From: Paracoccaceae bacterium
GTDB lineage: Bacteria > Pseudomonadota > Alphaproteobacteria > Rhodobacterales > Rhodobacteraceae
Reading direction: 5' to 3'
DNA: 64,000 bases
NCBI GenBank assembly: GCA_026709265.1
Contig: JAPOTI010000027.1
Span: 1 to 64,000 of the forward strand
Below the pieces are notes generated by a model. That model made no database searches, was not told the origin of the DNA, and saw only the letters and a list, made by a program, of their open reading frames with translations. The position numbers were made by a program, and so were the translations under genes. Below, piece by piece: positions 41,536-53,700 of this stretch. Within the stretch, counting starts at the first letter, position 1. Each line of letters opens with the position of its first letter.

Positions 41536-42320
41536 TTTTCAACCCCATGCGCATCATCGTCCGTCTCAACATTCACTGCTGCCGTTGCGTCAGGTTGCGG
41601 AGACACCGTCTTCGTCACCGGTTTTTCTGCTGACTTGGTCCCGGCAAACTCACGTATTGCCCCGGGACATGGGACATTCTCGGGACGTGTTTTCTTGACC
41701 GCATCACGCACTGTTACCCAACATCCCTTGGAACCTGGAACAGCACCTTTGACCATGATCAGTCCACGCTCTGCGTCGGTACTGACAACTTCAAGATTTT
41801 GTGTTGTGACGCGTTCTGCACCAAGATGACCCGCCATCTTTTTTCCCTTGAAAACCCTTCCCGGATCCTGGCACTGACCTGTCGAACCGTGCGAACGATG
41901 GCTGACAGAGACACCATGCGATGCGCGCAAACCACTAAAATTATGTCGCTTCATGGCACCGGCAAATCCTTTACCGATCGACACCCCGGAGATATCGACA
42001 CGCTGGCCAGTGACAAAATGATCGGCGGTGATCTCTGAACCCACCTCAATCAGATTTTCAGGGCTGACACGGAACTCGGCGATCTTGCGCTTGGTCGGAA
42101 CATTGGCAACGGCAAAATGCCCACGCATCTGGCGTGATATCCGGCTCGCCTTCCGGCTGCCGGCACCCAACTGCACTGCGGTATAGCCGTCCCTGTCAAC
42201 CGTACGTTGGGCAACCACCTGCAGTTGATCGAGATGGAGCACGGTCACCGGAACCTGTTTGCCATCTTCCAGAAATAATCTTGTCATGCCGAGCTTTTTT
42301 GCAATGACCCCAGAACGCAT
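41532..42320 (-). CDS. rplC: 50S ribosomal protein L3
   Basis: L3 of 262 residues. [28 protein letters not shown] and the central [40 protein letters not shown] block are canonical. It is longer than usual because of a ~45-residue C-terminal tail ([20 protein letters not shown] and on) that looks disordered. A GTG at 42326 is also possible; AGGAGG lies 4 bases before the GTG and 10 before the ATG. I use the ATG because it gives the family start. Confidence 0.97.
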   Translation of the reverse strand: MRSGVIAKKLGMTRLFLEDGKQVPVTVLHLDQLQVVAQRTVDRDGYTAVQLGAGSRKASRISRQMRGHFAVANVPTKRKIAEFRVSPENLIEVGSEITADHFVTGQRVDISGVSIGKGFAGAMKRHNFSGLRASHGVSVSHRSHGSTGQCQDPGRVFKGKKMAGHLGAERVTTQNLEVVSTDAERGLIMVKGAVPGSKGCWVTVRDAVKKTRPENVPCPGAIREFAGTKSAEKPVTKTVSPQPDATAAVNVETDDDAHGVEK

Positions 42321-42334
42321 TGCCACGGTTCCTC

Positions 42335-42646
42335 CTACAGTTTGATTTCCACTGCCACGCCGGCCGCGAGATCAAGTTTCATCAGGGCATCGACAGTCTG
42401 TGGCGTGGGATCGACAATATCAAGCAGACGCTTGTGGGTGCGAATTTCCATCTGTTCCCGTGACTTCTTGTCGATATGCGGCCCCCGCAAAACAGTAAAT
42501 TTTTCAATCTTGTTGGGCAACGGGATGGGGCCCCTGACATCCGCTCCTGTACGTTTCGCTGTCTGGAAAATCTCAGCCGTACTGGCATCCAGAATACGAT
42601 AATCGAAGGCTTTCAGCGTAATGCGGATTTTTTGGCTCTGGATCAT
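42335..42646 (-). CDS. rpsJ: 30S ribosomal protein S10
   Basis: The 103-residue S10 (NusE), also an antitermination partner of NusB and Nus[21 protein letters not shown] and the C-terminal loop [34 protein letters not shown] are canonical. Its GGAG ribosome-binding site lies directly after a strong hairpin downstream of tuf, so its expression may depend on read-through or on processing at that hairpin. Confidence 0.98.
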   Translation of the reverse strand: MIQSQKIRITLKAFDYRILDASTAEIFQTAKRTGADVRGPIPLPNKIEKFTVLRGPHIDKKSREQMEIRTHKRLLDIVDPTPQTVDALMKLDLAAGVAVEIKL

Positions 42647-42659
42647 ATCGTTGCTCCAA

Positions 42660-42692
42660 AAGCGAAAGCGCGGCGATGCCGCGCTTTCGCTT
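42660..42692 (-). terminator. 15-bp perfect hairpin between tuf and rpsJ (attenuator, terminator or processing site)
   Basis: On the minus strand AAGCGAAAGCGCGGC pairs perfectly with GCCGCGCTTTCGCTT around an ATC loop. It begins 4 bases after the tuf stop and is followed by TTTGGAGC, where the GGAG is the rpsJ ribosome-binding site. The U run is short, so partial termination or RNase processing is as likely as full termination. Confidence 0.7.
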
Positions 42693-42696
42693 CATC

Positions 42697-43872
42697 TTAC
42701 TTGATTATTTTCGAGACAATGCCGGCACCCACAGTGCGACCACCCTCGCGGATCGCAAAGCGGAGTTTTTCTTCCATGGCGATCGGCGCAATGAGGTTCA
42801 CAGTAAAGGTGATATTGTCTCCCGGCATGACCATTTCGGTTCCCTCTGCGAGTTCCACGGTCCCGGTTATATCTGTCGTTCGAAAATAAAATTGCGGACG
42901 ATAGTTGGTGAAAAACGGCGTATGGCGACCGCCCTCATTCTTGGTCAGAATGTAGGCCTCAGCCTCAAAAACAGTATGCGGAGTCACCGAACCGGGTTTA
43001 CACAGAACCTGGCCACGCTCCACTGCATCACGCTCCACGCCGCGCAGCAATGCGCCAATATTATCTCCTGCTTCGCCGCGATCCAGCAGCTTGCGAAACA
43101 TCTCGACCCCTGTGCAGGTTGTCTTGGAGGTCTCACGAATGCCGACGATCTCCAGCTCGTCACCGACAGTGACCACACCGCGTTCGACACGGCCGGTCAC
43201 CACGGTGCCACGTCCCGAAATCGAAAAGACATCTTCAATCGGCATCAGGAACGGTTGATCGATGGGGCGGTCAGGCGTCGGAATGTAGGAATCAACTGCA
43301 TCCATCAGCGCCTTGATACTCTCGCCGCCGATCTTGTCGTCACCCCCCTCCATCGCCGCGAGCGCCGATCCCTGGATGATGGGAATATCATCGCCGGGAA
43401 ATTCATACTCAGTCAACAGCTCACGGACTTCCATCTCAACCAGTTCAAGGAGATCGTCATCATCGACCTGGTCAACCTTGTTCATGTAGACGACCAGAGC
43501 CGGCACACCGACCTGGCGGGCAAGAAGAATATGTTCACGCGTTTGTGGCATCGGTCCGTCAGCCGCACTCACCACCAGAATTCCGCCATCCATCTGGGCA
43601 GCGCCGGTGATCATGTTTTTCACATAGTCAGCATGACCCGGGCAATCCACATGCGCATAGTGACGGTTCTCGGTTTCATACTCCACATGGGCCGTCGCAA
43701 TGGTAATGCCGCGTTCTTTTTCCTCAGGGGCATGATCAATCGAGTCATATGACTGAAAATCACCGAAATACTTGGTAATCGCCGAAGTCAGCGTTGTTTT
43801 GCCGTGGTCCACATGACCAATGGTACCGACATTGGCATGTGGTTTGGTACGTTCGAATTTTTCTTTTGCCAT
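42697..43872 (-). CDS. tuf: translation elongation factor Tu
   Basis: The 391-residue EF-Tu that brings aminoacyl-tRNA to the ribosome. The G1 motif is [22 protein letters not shown] is G3 with the catalytic histidine, NKVD is G4 and GSAL is G5; beta-barrel domains 2 and 3 follow and end [16 protein letters not shown] second tuf copy, frequent in Proteobacteria, is not in this window. It is preceded by fusA and followed by the hairpin and rpsJ. Confidence 0.98.
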   Translation of the reverse strand: MAKEKFERTKPHANVGTIGHVDHGKTTLTSAITKYFGDFQSYDSIDHAPEEKERGITIATAHVEYETENRHYAHVDCPGHADYVKNMITGAAQMDGGILVVSAADGPMPQTREHILLARQVGVPALVVYMNKVDQVDDDDLLELVEMEVRELLTEYEFPGDDIPIIQGSALAAMEGGDDKIGGESIKALMDAVDSYIPTPDRPIDQPFLMPIEDVFSISGRGTVVTGRVERGVVTVGDELEIVGIRETSKTTCTGVEMFRKLLDRGEAGDNIGALLRGVERDAVERGQVLCKPGSVTPHTVFEAEAYILTKNEGGRHTPFFTNYRPQFYFRTTDITGTVELAEGTEMVMPGDNITFTVNLIAPIAMEEKLRFAIREGGRTVGAGIVSKIIK

Positions 43873-43918
43873 CCTAATCGTTCCTTAACTAACAAAGTCT
43901 CTTCCGACCGGCTTCCGG

Positions 43919-46036
43919 TCAGGCATATTTTGACTGAATCTCTTCTGAAATATTCCCTGGGACCGTCTCATAATGGTCAAACTGCATGGTGAAATTAGCC
44001 CGGCCCGAGGTGATCGAACGAAGATTGTTGATGTAGCCGAACATGTTGGCCAGCGGGACCTGCGCATCGATAACCGATGCATTGCCCCGCAGCGACTGGT
44101 CACGCACCTGGCCACGTCTCCGGGTCAGGTCACCGTTGACCGGCCCGGTATATTCCTCAGGCGTCACCACTTCGACCTTCATGATCGGCTCGAGGAGACG
44201 TGCTCCTGCTTTGCGCAAACCCTCCCGCATCGCGGCGCGTCCCGCCAGCTCAAATGCCATGACCGACGAATCCACCTCGTGATAGGCACCATCCAGCAGG
44301 GTGACCTTCAGATCAATAACCGGAAATCCGGCCAATGGTCCAGAATCGCAAACTGTCTTTACGCCCTTCTCGACGCCGGGAATATATTCCTTGGGAATGT
44401 TGCCACCGACAACCTTGGATTCAAAGCTGAAACCCTCACCGGGTTCAGCCGGTTCAATTTCCATCTTCACACGCGCGAATTGACCGGCACCACCGGTTTG
44501 CTTCTTATGCGTGTAGTCGATTGCCGCCTTGTTTGAAACAGTTTCGCGATAGGCCACCTGCGGTGCGCCGATATTCGCCTCAACGCTGAATTCACGCTTC
44601 ATCCGGTCAATCAGAATGTCGAGATGCAATTCGCCCATTCCCTTCATGATCGTCTGACCGGACTCGATATTTGATTCCACCCGGAATGACGGATCCTCTG
44701 CGGCAAGGCGCTGCAGGGCCTGCGCCATTTTTTCCTGGTCGGCCCGAGTCCTGGGTTCAACCGCGATCTCGATCACCGGATCGGGAAAGTTCATGGTCTC
44801 GAGAACGACCGGGTCGGTGCGCGAACAGAGCGTGTCGCCGGTTGTGGTTTCTTTCAAGCCGGCAATCGCGATGATGTCACCGGCAAAGGCCTCATTGATC
44901 TCTTCCCGATTGTTGGAATGCATGAGCAACATCCGCCCGACCCGATCCTTCTTGTTTTTCGTCGAGTTGAGCATTTCCGACCCGCGGCTCAATGTTCCTG
45001 AATAGACGCGCGCGAAGGTCAAGGTGCCGACATGTTTGTCATCCATGATCTTGAATGCCAGCGCCGAAAATGGCTGACCGTCGTCGGCCTTCCGGCTGAT
45101 ATTGCGGGTCTCGGTCTGATCGCCTGGCAGGAAGCCGATATATTCCGGCACATCAAGGGGACCGGGAAGAAAATCGATGACGGCATTCAGCATGGGTTGG
45201 ACGCCCTTGTTCTTGAAAGCTGAACCTGCCAGGACCGGAACGAACGTCATGTTCAATGTCCCCACCCGGATCAGGTGCCGCAACGTTTCCACATCCGGTT
45301 CCTCGCCTTCGAGATAACGTTCCATTGTGTCGTCATCGAGTTCAACCGCGCATTCGACCATTTTCGAACGCCATTCTTCAGCCTGGGCCCGCAGGTCGGG
45401 TCGAATGGCTTGCCGTGTCCAGGTCGCGCCCAGATCTTCACCTTTCCATGTCCATTCTTCCATGGTGATGAGATCGATGATTCCCTCAAAGTGGTTTTCT
45501 GTCCCAATGGGAATCTGGACCGGAACCGGCAAGGATCCCGTTCGCTCAAGAATCATTGAGACACATTCAAAAAAGTCGGCCCCGACCTTGTCCATCTTGT
45601 TGACCAGGACGATTCGTGGCACCTTGTAACGGTCGGCCTGTCGCCATACGGTCTCGGTCTGCGGTTCAACCCCGGCATTGGCATCAAGAACACAGATCGC
45701 CCCATCCAGCACGGCGAGTGAACGTTCCACCTCGATCGTGAAGTCGACATGGCCGGGGGTATCAATGATGTTGAACCGGTGTTTTTCCGACTGTGATGAC
45801 TGACCATCCTCGGTGCGCTCCCAGAAGGTCGTCGTGGCGGCGGATGTAATGGTGATCCCGCGTTCCTGCTCCTGTTCCATCCAGTCCATCGTCGCGGCAC
45901 CATCATGGACTTCTCCCATCCGGTGCGACTTGCCCGAATAGTAGAGAATACGCTCGGTCGTCGTCGTCTTGCCGGCATCAATATGCGCCATGATTCCAAA
46001 ATTTCGGTAATGGCTGAGTGGATATTCTCGGGGCAT
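43919..46036 (-). CDS. fusA: translation elongation factor G
   Basis: The 705-residue translocase. [31 protein letters not shown] gives the start at 46036; the frame extends upstream over rpsG but has no conserved content there. G3 is [16 protein letters not shown] and G4 [11 protein letters not shown] short extra stretch before G3 ([16 protein letters not shown]) is slightly longer than in E. coli. Domains II-V follow, ending with the domain [27 protein letters not shown] signature. It lies 7 bases after rpsG. Confidence 0.98.
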   Translation of the reverse strand: MPREYPLSHYRNFGIMAHIDAGKTTTTERILYYSGKSHRMGEVHDGAATMDWMEQEQERGITITSAATTTFWERTEDGQSSQSEKHRFNIIDTPGHVDFTIEVERSLAVLDGAICVLDANAGVEPQTETVWRQADRYKVPRIVLVNKMDKVGADFFECVSMILERTGSLPVPVQIPIGTENHFEGIIDLITMEEWTWKGEDLGATWTRQAIRPDLRAQAEEWRSKMVECAVELDDDTMERYLEGEEPDVETLRHLIRVGTLNMTFVPVLAGSAFKNKGVQPMLNAVIDFLPGPLDVPEYIGFLPGDQTETRNISRKADDGQPFSALAFKIMDDKHVGTLTFARVYSGTLSRGSEMLNSTKNKKDRVGRMLLMHSNNREEINEAFAGDIIAIAGLKETTTGDTLCSRTDPVVLETMNFPDPVIEIAVEPRTRADQEKMAQALQRLAAEDPSFRVESNIESGQTIMKGMGELHLDILIDRMKREFSVEANIGAPQVAYRETVSNKAAIDYTHKKQTGGAGQFARVKMEIEPAEPGEGFSFESKVVGGNIPKEYIPGVEKGVKTVCDSGPLAGFPVIDLKVTLLDGAYHEVDSSVMAFELAGRAAMREGLRKAGARLLEPIMKVEVVTPEEYTGPVNGDLTRRRGQVRDQSLRGNASVIDAQVPLANMFGYINNLRSITSGRANFTMQFDHYETVPGNISEEIQSKYA

Positions 46037-46043
46037 TTGCGTT

Positions 46044-46514
46044 CTACCAGCGGTAATGACTGAAAGCCTTGTTGGATTCAGCCATCTTGTGAATGTCTTC
46101 GCGGCGCTTGACTGCACTGCCACGCTCGTTGGCAGCGTCCATGAGTTCATAAGCCAACCGCTCTTCCATGGTGTTTTCACCACGGCTGCGGGCAGCAGCA
46201 ATCAACCAGCGTATCGCCAGCGCGTCGCGCCTCTCGGGGCGGACTTCAACCGGAATCTGGTAGGTCGACCCACCGACCCGCCGTGATCTCACCTCCACTG
46301 TCGGTTTGACATTCGCCAACGCTTCATGAAACACCTCGAGTGGCGCGCGACGCATTTTCTCCTCGACCCGGTCAAAAGCGTTGTAAACAATCGCCTCTGC
46401 CACCGATTTTTTGCCGTCCTTCATGAGATTGTTCATGAATTTGGTGACAGTCTGATCACCGAATTTTGCGTCAGGCAAGATATCTCGCCGATCTGGACGT
46501 CTCCGTCTTGGCAT
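46044..46514 (-). CDS. rpsG: 30S ribosomal protein S7
   Basis: The 156-residue S7, head assembly initiator. [44 protein letters not shown] and the C-terminal [21 protein letters not shown] are canonical. It follows rpsL after 11 bases. Confidence 0.98.
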   Translation of the reverse strand: MPRRRRPDRRDILPDAKFGDQTVTKFMNNLMKDGKKSVAEAIVYNAFDRVEEKMRRAPLEVFHEALANVKPTVEVRSRRVGGSTYQIPVEVRPERRDALAIRWLIAAARSRGENTMEERLAYELMDAANERGSAVKRREDIHKMAESNKAFSHYRW

Positions 46515-46525
46515 GGGCTGATTCC

Positions 46526-46897
46526 TTACTTCGGACGCTTGGCGCCGTACTTGGAACGGCGTTGGCGGCGGTCTGAAACCCCCTCGGCGTCACGTACGCC
46601 GCGGAGGATATGGTAACGGACACCCGGGAGATCCTTGACACGGCCACCGCGTATCAGAACGACTGAATGTTCCTGAAGATTATGCGACTCGCCCGGAATG
46701 TAGGAAATGACCTCATAGCCACTTGTCAGACGCACCTTGGCGACCTTGCGCATTGCCGAGTTCGGTTTCTTGGGGGTCGTTGTATAGACACGCGTGCACA
46801 CGCCACGGCGCTGCGGGCATCCCAACAGGTGCATCGATTTCTGGCGTCTTACCTTGGCTTTCCGCGGCTTGCGGATCAGCTGCTGTATCGTTGGCAT
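46526..46897 (-). CDS. rpsL: 30S ribosomal protein S12
   Basis: The 123-residue S12 of the decoding centre. [21 protein letters not shown] sets the start at 46897. The streptomycin-sensitive residues look wild type: lysine in [10 protein letters not shown] and lysine/proline in [13 protein letters not shown]. It is the first gene of the str group; the 852 bases before it separate it from rpoC. Confidence 0.98.
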   Translation of the reverse strand: MPTIQQLIRKPRKAKVRRQKSMHLLGCPQRRGVCTRVYTTTPKKPNSAMRKVAKVRLTSGYEVISYIPGESHNLQEHSVVLIRGGRVKDLPGVRYHILRGVRDAEGVSDRRQRRSKYGAKRPK

Positions 46898-47749
46898 ACC
46901 GACGTCCTGTTCACCTTTTTCAACTCTCTTGTTCCGGCGCACGTCGCCAGATTTTTGTGAATCAGAATGCGCCCGCCTTCGTTTGGTCGGCGGCCCCGTC
47001 ATCAGAGGATCTTGAACTTTTTCAAGATCGTGAATTCCTCAACACAGCTTAACCTTCCGGCGAAGTCACCTTCCCCGGCAAGTGCTCGGCCCTTTGCCGT
47101 GATTCGCGCGCGCTGTCAACAAGAAAATTGAAGCCTCTTCACGATAACCGCATGGTTCAACAGAACGGGTTGAGTGGGAGTTGAGACTCACCGCGGGAAA
47201 CGCACCTGCGGTCTGCCACGTGTGAAACGATGTCTCTTTTTCCTCTCACCGTCAGGGGTTCAGATGAATGGCTGCACTTTTTTGCCCGGTGACGCAATCG
47301 GCAGGAAGACACGAATCATGTTCAGAACGCGGCGCAAGCGTGCGCGACCTTGCGCCGTGCGCACAAAGAAGACCATGAGAACCATCCAGGACACCGCACT
47401 CGCGGGGTTCGGTATCCGGATCGTGCGATATCGCTTCTGTCAGTTTCCCCGATCTGGCGAAGTCCCGAATGCCAATGGGCATGCGTTGTCGCCTCTTGGT
47501 GCATGCCTTCACGGAAAAGAGGCATTTCCCGTGGCAACGCATATCGTGAGTTCCGGAACAATCTGTTGCGCTGGCTGCTGTTCATACACTGCCCGGCGTC
47601 AAGATGCGGTACTGCTCCTGAAGCCGGACAGGCGACAAACGCTGCACGATTGCGCTGCAGTCGTGCAACGGTGTTGCCCCTGGAAATGACAACCCCGACA
47701 CGAGTTGCCTTGCGACAGTCAACTGAACCGAATCAGTTTGAAACTGATG
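46898..47749. other. gap between rpoC and rpsL with inverted repeats
   Basis: 852 bases with no recognisable gene; frames on the plus strand (for example 47174-47689) have no domain or ribosome-binding site and are probably chance. Inverted repeats are present: ATCAGTTT-G-AAACTGAT at 47732-47748, beginning 2 bases after the rpoC stop, and TGCACGA/TCGTGCA at 47643-47667 with an 11-base loop. Neither is followed by a clear U run. The str-group promoter probably lies here. Confidence 0.5.
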
Positions 47750-50700
47750 TCAGTCCTCGTCATCATCGTCCCATGCATCTCCATCGAATTCACTGCCATC
47801 GTCTTCATCCGGAATCTCGTCCTCGCCCGCGACCATGGAGTCTTCGAGTGGCAGGTCTTCCATGAATTCCTGATCATCAAACGCCTCGATTTCGTCGTCA
47901 TCCTGCCATTCCAACTGCGCAAAATCTCCGCCCTCTTGCGAGCCGCCATGCGCAGCTGCGAATTCCTCCGCGGCAATTCTCTGCATCTCCATACGCTGTT
48001 CGATCAACATACGATCTCTGTCGCCGGCGATGCGCCGCATGTCATTGGAAGCTGCACCGGTTCCAGCCGGGATGAGTCGACCGACGATGACATTTTCCTT
48101 AAGTCCTCTCAGCAGATCCGTCTTGCCCTGGACAGCAGCCTCAGTGAGCACACGGGTTGTTTCCTGAAATGATGCCGCCGAGATGAAGGAACGGGTTTGC
48201 AGGGCTGCCTTTGTCACCCCGAGAATCATCGTCTTTCCCTGCGCCAGCCTGAGTTTATTCTCCAGTGCCGTTGTATTGATCGCGATAAACTCGTCGCGAT
48301 CAAGCTGTTCACCGGCAATCAGGGTGGTGTCACCCGGATCTGTCACCTCAACCTTGCGCAGCATCTGACGCAGGATGACTTCGATATGTTTATCGTTAAT
48401 CTTCACACCCTGCTGACGATACACATGTTGCACCTCTTCAACGAGATGGTCAGCCAGAGCCTCGGTTCCGAGGACATCGAGTATCGATTGCAGGGGCGGC
48501 TCCCCCTCAGTGAGACTGTCACCCTTGCGGACCCGGTCACCGTCCTGGACAAGGAGATGTTTGCTCTTGGAAATAAGATATTCCGCCTCCTTACCGGCAT
48601 CATCCGCAGGGGAAATTGTCACCCGACGTTTCCGTTTGTAGTCAGGATGGAAATGAACGGTACCATCGATAGCGGCAATCTCACATGGATCCTTGGGTGG
48701 ACGCGCATCAAACAGCTCTGCCACCTTCGGAAGACCACCCGTAATGTCGCTGGTCTTGGTGCTTTCGCGCGGCACCCGGGCGACAACATCACCGCGTCGG
48801 ACGATTTCACGATCACCCGTCGACAAGACGGCGCCCACCGGAAGTGGATAACCAATCGCGCGGGTCAAGGATGTCGCAAGCCAACCAGATCCATCAGACT
48901 GGCTTCCAATCTCCCCCTGCACCCGATTGACGCATCCGGTCTGGGCCAGCATTTCAGCAAGACACGGGTTCCACTCAAACAGCGAATCCGCCTTCTTGAC
49001 CTTGTCCCCATCGCCAATCAGAATACGCCCGCCACAGGGAAGCATCATGGTTTTCATATGGCCCTTGGATTGCAGTTCCAGCGATGACGAATCTGCAGCG
49101 GAGACGATCTGACCAACACCATCAACTTTGAGCAAACTGCTGTCGCCGAGCGCCACGACGCCACCAGAGGGAGCTTGGACGTCGCGAATCGAAGGCGACC
49201 AGGCAAATAAAGCCGCGCCTTTTTTTACCTTGTTGCCGTCGGCCACCAACAGTTCGGCACCCAGTGGCAAGGGATGTTCGGTCATATGGGTATACTCAAG
49301 GGCCGGCCCACCGGCCGCCTTGTCATCGCAAATGGTACCGTCATGACCGGAGAACAACAAAGCCGATGCCGGACAGGAATGAAAAAGCTCTTCCCCTTCA
49401 ACAACCTGTTGACCTTCCGTGACCAGAAGGCGCGCGCCCAGTGGAATCTTCCGTGTAACCGGTTTGGCACCGCTGGCCGGATCAAGAACAAGAGAGCCAT
49501 TTCTGACGACAAGATATGTTCCGGACACGCCATCCTCGTCGACAGAGATTTGCGTCCTGATGTCTGAAAGATGAACTGTCCCGGTATGTTTTGCCTTGTA
49601 ATGCGTCCGATATTTTTCGGGACCCGGTACAGCTATCAACTCATCAGTGCGCACGGCCTCACCGGTCTGTGCCAACAGCCGCGCTCCCGCCGGAAGCACC
49701 AAAGGATATTGACGCGTTTCGGAAACCTTGACAGCCAATCCGGGTTTACAAATCAACCGCGCTTTCGGTAACGCAGATGTCTTTTCGAAAAGATAACTAT
49801 TGGAATCATCAATTTGCGGAAGGCTGACGGTCCCACCATGTTCCGCTTCGATAATATATTCTTGACGGACCCAGCTATATTCAATGCGGACTTTCAGCTG
49901 TTTCGCGAAATCTCCGAGTTGCTGCAAGGCCAACTGGCCGACATCGATATGCGACTCCACCATCTCCTCTTCACCAGGAACAGCGCCGTAGCAATGGGCG
50001 GAAATCCCATCTTTGGCCTCACATGTCATCGGTGAATAGATCTGAACCGGCCCACATTTGGCTTTCTCAATCGCCATGGCCGCCGCCCGATCAATGATAT
50101 CACCGGTCGTGGCGATCACTTTGCCTTTCTTATCCTTGATCTCCTGAGCGGCGACACGCCCCCACAGAATGTCACTCTCGGACAATATTCCCTCGTAAAG
50201 CGAAGCGATCAGAGCACTGGATACGGGAGTTTGCACAGCACAACTTCCAGCCTGGATCACACCCCCTTCGGTCAGATCCGAAAATGCGACCTCGGTTGCT
50301 GCCGTTCCATTTCCCTTGTCGGCGATCCTGTCGGCCACCAAACGCACCAGGACTTCAACATGTTTCGGATCGATAACCCGGTTCGTATCCGGATAAACTG
50401 TCGGACCCTCTTCCCGCAGATAGGCCACGAATGCCTGCAACATGTTGGTGAGCACCAATCGGCGTCGGTCCACCTCGGAAAGATCACGTGAAGGCAGACG
50501 TGACAGACTGACATCGGTACCACTGACAACAATTCCGGGTTGGGAATTGGCCGGGCCCTCGACAACGATCTTCTGCGTCATTCCGGTGGTTGCATCGGTT
50601 TCTTCGCGGAAGGACTGCCCAAGCTTCAGATCGTGAAATTGCGCCTGACCATCAGTTTCAGCGATGATCTGCAACGAGTGGGGATCCCAATTGAAAAGAA

Positions 50701-53700
50701 TCTCCCCGTTGCTGACTTCATCGCCATCATTCACCTGAAGCTTGGCACCGCGTTCCAGCTTGTAGCGGATCGCGCGCCCTGTCGAGTCCTTCAACAGCAG
50801 GACACCGTTGGTGCCAACGACAACTTCCTCACCAGACTCGGAAGTGATTGACTTGACTTCATTCAGTTCGACAACTCCGGCATATCCGGCAGAAGATGAC
50901 TGCTGCTCGCGTTGTGCAATTCCGCCAACATGGAACATGCGCATGGTCAATTGCGTACCCGGCTCGCCAATCGACTGGGCGGCAATAATCCCCACTGCTT
51001 CTCCGATATTGACGGCCTCACCACGCGCCAAATCACGGCCATAGCATTTGACACAAACACCATCTTCAGCTTCGCAGGTCAATGGGGAGCGGACCCTGAC
51101 CGACTGAATCCCGGCATGCGTCACCTCTTCGGCAATGCCTTCATCGATCATTTGATTGCGACCAACGATCACCTCATCCGTGTTTGGGTTGCGGATATCC
51201 TCGGCCGAGACTCGACCCAGAATACGCTCGCTCAGCGAGGCGACCACCACACCATCGCGCAGCGACGGGCGAACCGTGATTGCTCGCTCTGTACCACAAT
51301 CCTCGAGACGCACAATGCAGTCCTGGGCAACATCCACCAACTTACGGGTCAAATATCCCGAATTGGCAGTCTTGAGGGCGGTGTCCGCCAAACCCTTGCG
51401 CGCACCATGTGTTGAGTTGAAATATTCCAGAACCGTCAGACCTTCCTTGAAATTGGAAATGATCGGGGTCTCGATGATATCCCCGGACGGTCGGGTCATC
51501 AGTCCGCGCATGCCAGCAAGCTGCTTGATCTGCTCCTCAGACCCGCGGGCACCAGCATGCGCCATCATGTAAATCGAATTGGGTTCGGCCTCCTGAACAT
51601 CATCGTACAAGTGCGTTGACTTGATCCCTTCCATCATCGCACCGCGAACTGAATCTGAACATTCCGTCCAGGCCTCGACCACGCGATTGTAACGTTCCTC
51701 ATCGGTGATGTTGCCATCCCAATACTGATAATCGAAATCCTCGACTTTCTGCCGGGTCTTGCTCACCAATTCATGCTTGGCCTCAGGAATCAGCATGTCA
51801 TCCTTGCCGAAAGAAATTCCCGACTTGCAGGCTTCGCGGAATCCCAGAGCCATGATCTGATCACAAAAAATGATCGATTCCTTCTGGCCACAGTAACGAT
51901 AGACCGTGTCGATGACATCCTGCACTTCCTTCTTGCGGAGCAGCCGGTTCACCAGACTGAATGGCGTATTGACGTTCAGTGGCAAAAGTGAACCGATCAT
52001 CACCCGTCCCGGTGTCGTGTCAAAAATCTGATATTCCTCAAGATACTCATCGTCGACTTCATCAATTCGCTTCGTCTGTTTGATACGGGCGCGAATTCTG
52101 GCATGGACATGCAAATGCCCGGAGAGCAACGCATGCTCAACTTCATCAAGCGATGAATAGACCCGTCCCTGACTGACTTCTGATCCTGATTCTGTCGTCG
52201 CGGTGCGCGTTTCCCCAATCATTCCCGCCCGCTCCATACTGAGATAGTAAAGTCCCAGGACCATGTCTTGTGAGGGCACAATGATCGGTGCGCCATTCGC
52301 TGGCGACAGGACATTGTTGGTCGACATCATCAGAACGCGGGCTTCGAGCTGTGCCTCGAGCGAAAGCGGTACGTGCACCGCCATCTGATCGCCGTCAAAA
52401 TCGGCGTTGAATGCCGAACAGACCAAAGGATGGAGTTGAATGGCCTTGCCTTCCACCAGAACCGGTTCAAATGCCTGAATACCCAGGCGATGCAGGGTGG
52501 GTGCACGATTCAACAAAACCGGATGCTCACGGATGACCCCCTCGAGAATATCCCAGACATCATCCTGTTCCTGTTCAACAAGCTTCTTGGCCTGCTTGAC
52601 AGTCGAAGATTTCCCGAGCGTCTCGAGCTTCGAGTAGATGAATGGCTTGAACAGTTCCAACGCCATCTTCTTGGGAAGACCGCACTGATGCAATTTGAGA
52701 TCAGGTCCCGTCACGATGACCGAACGGCCCGAAAAATCAACGCGTTTTCCGAGCAGATTCTGCCGAAAACGTCCCTGTTTTCCTTTCAGCATATCGCTCA
52801 GGGATTTCAGCGGGCGTTTGTTGTTGCCAGTGATCACCCGGCCGCGGCGGCCATTGTCAAACAATGCATCCACGGATTCCTGCAACATCCGCTTCTCGTT
52901 ACGAATGATGATGTCCGGTGAACGCAACTCAATCAGTCGCTTGAGCCGGTTGTTACGGTTGATGACCCGGCGGTAGAGATCATTGAGGTCGGATGTCGCA
53001 AAACGTCCGCCATCAAGCGGTACGAGAGGCCTCAACTCCGGTGGGATAACCGGAATAGCCGTCATGATCATCCATTCAGGACGGTTCCCCGATTGCAGAA
53101 AACTGTCATAAATCTTGATGAATTTGGAGAGTTTTTCCCTCTTGCTGATCGCCGTGGCACTCTTCAAATCCTCCCGCAGTTGCAGCACCTCGGTGGCCAG
53201 GTCGATTCGCTCGAGCATTTCCCGCACGGCTTCAGCACCGATAACAGCCTTGAAACTTCCCTCACCATAAACTTCGGCTGCCTGGTTCAGCTCATCTTCA
53301 TTCAGTAACTGCCCATACTCAAAGTCGGTCAGGCCGGGTTCGCTGACAAAGTAATTATCAAAGTACAAAACCCGCTCAATATTCTTCAAGCTATTGACAT
53401 ATTGTACTTCTTTTTCACCGCCATCATTCATATCCCGGATCTTGCGCGGTGGTTCACCACCATGCGTGACCCAGAGATGCGCCGCCATGACCGTTGTGAT
53501 TCGCGACGGCAGAGATTTCAGGAACCAGATATGAGCTACCGGTGCGGCCAGCATGATATGTGCCATCCGCTCACGACGAACCTGCTGCAGCGTCACCTCG
53601 ACACCGCATTTCTCGCAAGTCACGCCGCGATACTTCATCTTCTTGTATTTGCCGCACAAACATTCGTAATCCTTCACCGGCCCGAATATGCGGGCGCAGA

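Noticed and set aside
47174-47689. Plus-strand 171-codon frame in the rpoC-rpsL gap
   Set aside because: No domain, poor start context and opposite to the operon; probably chance in GC-rich DNA.
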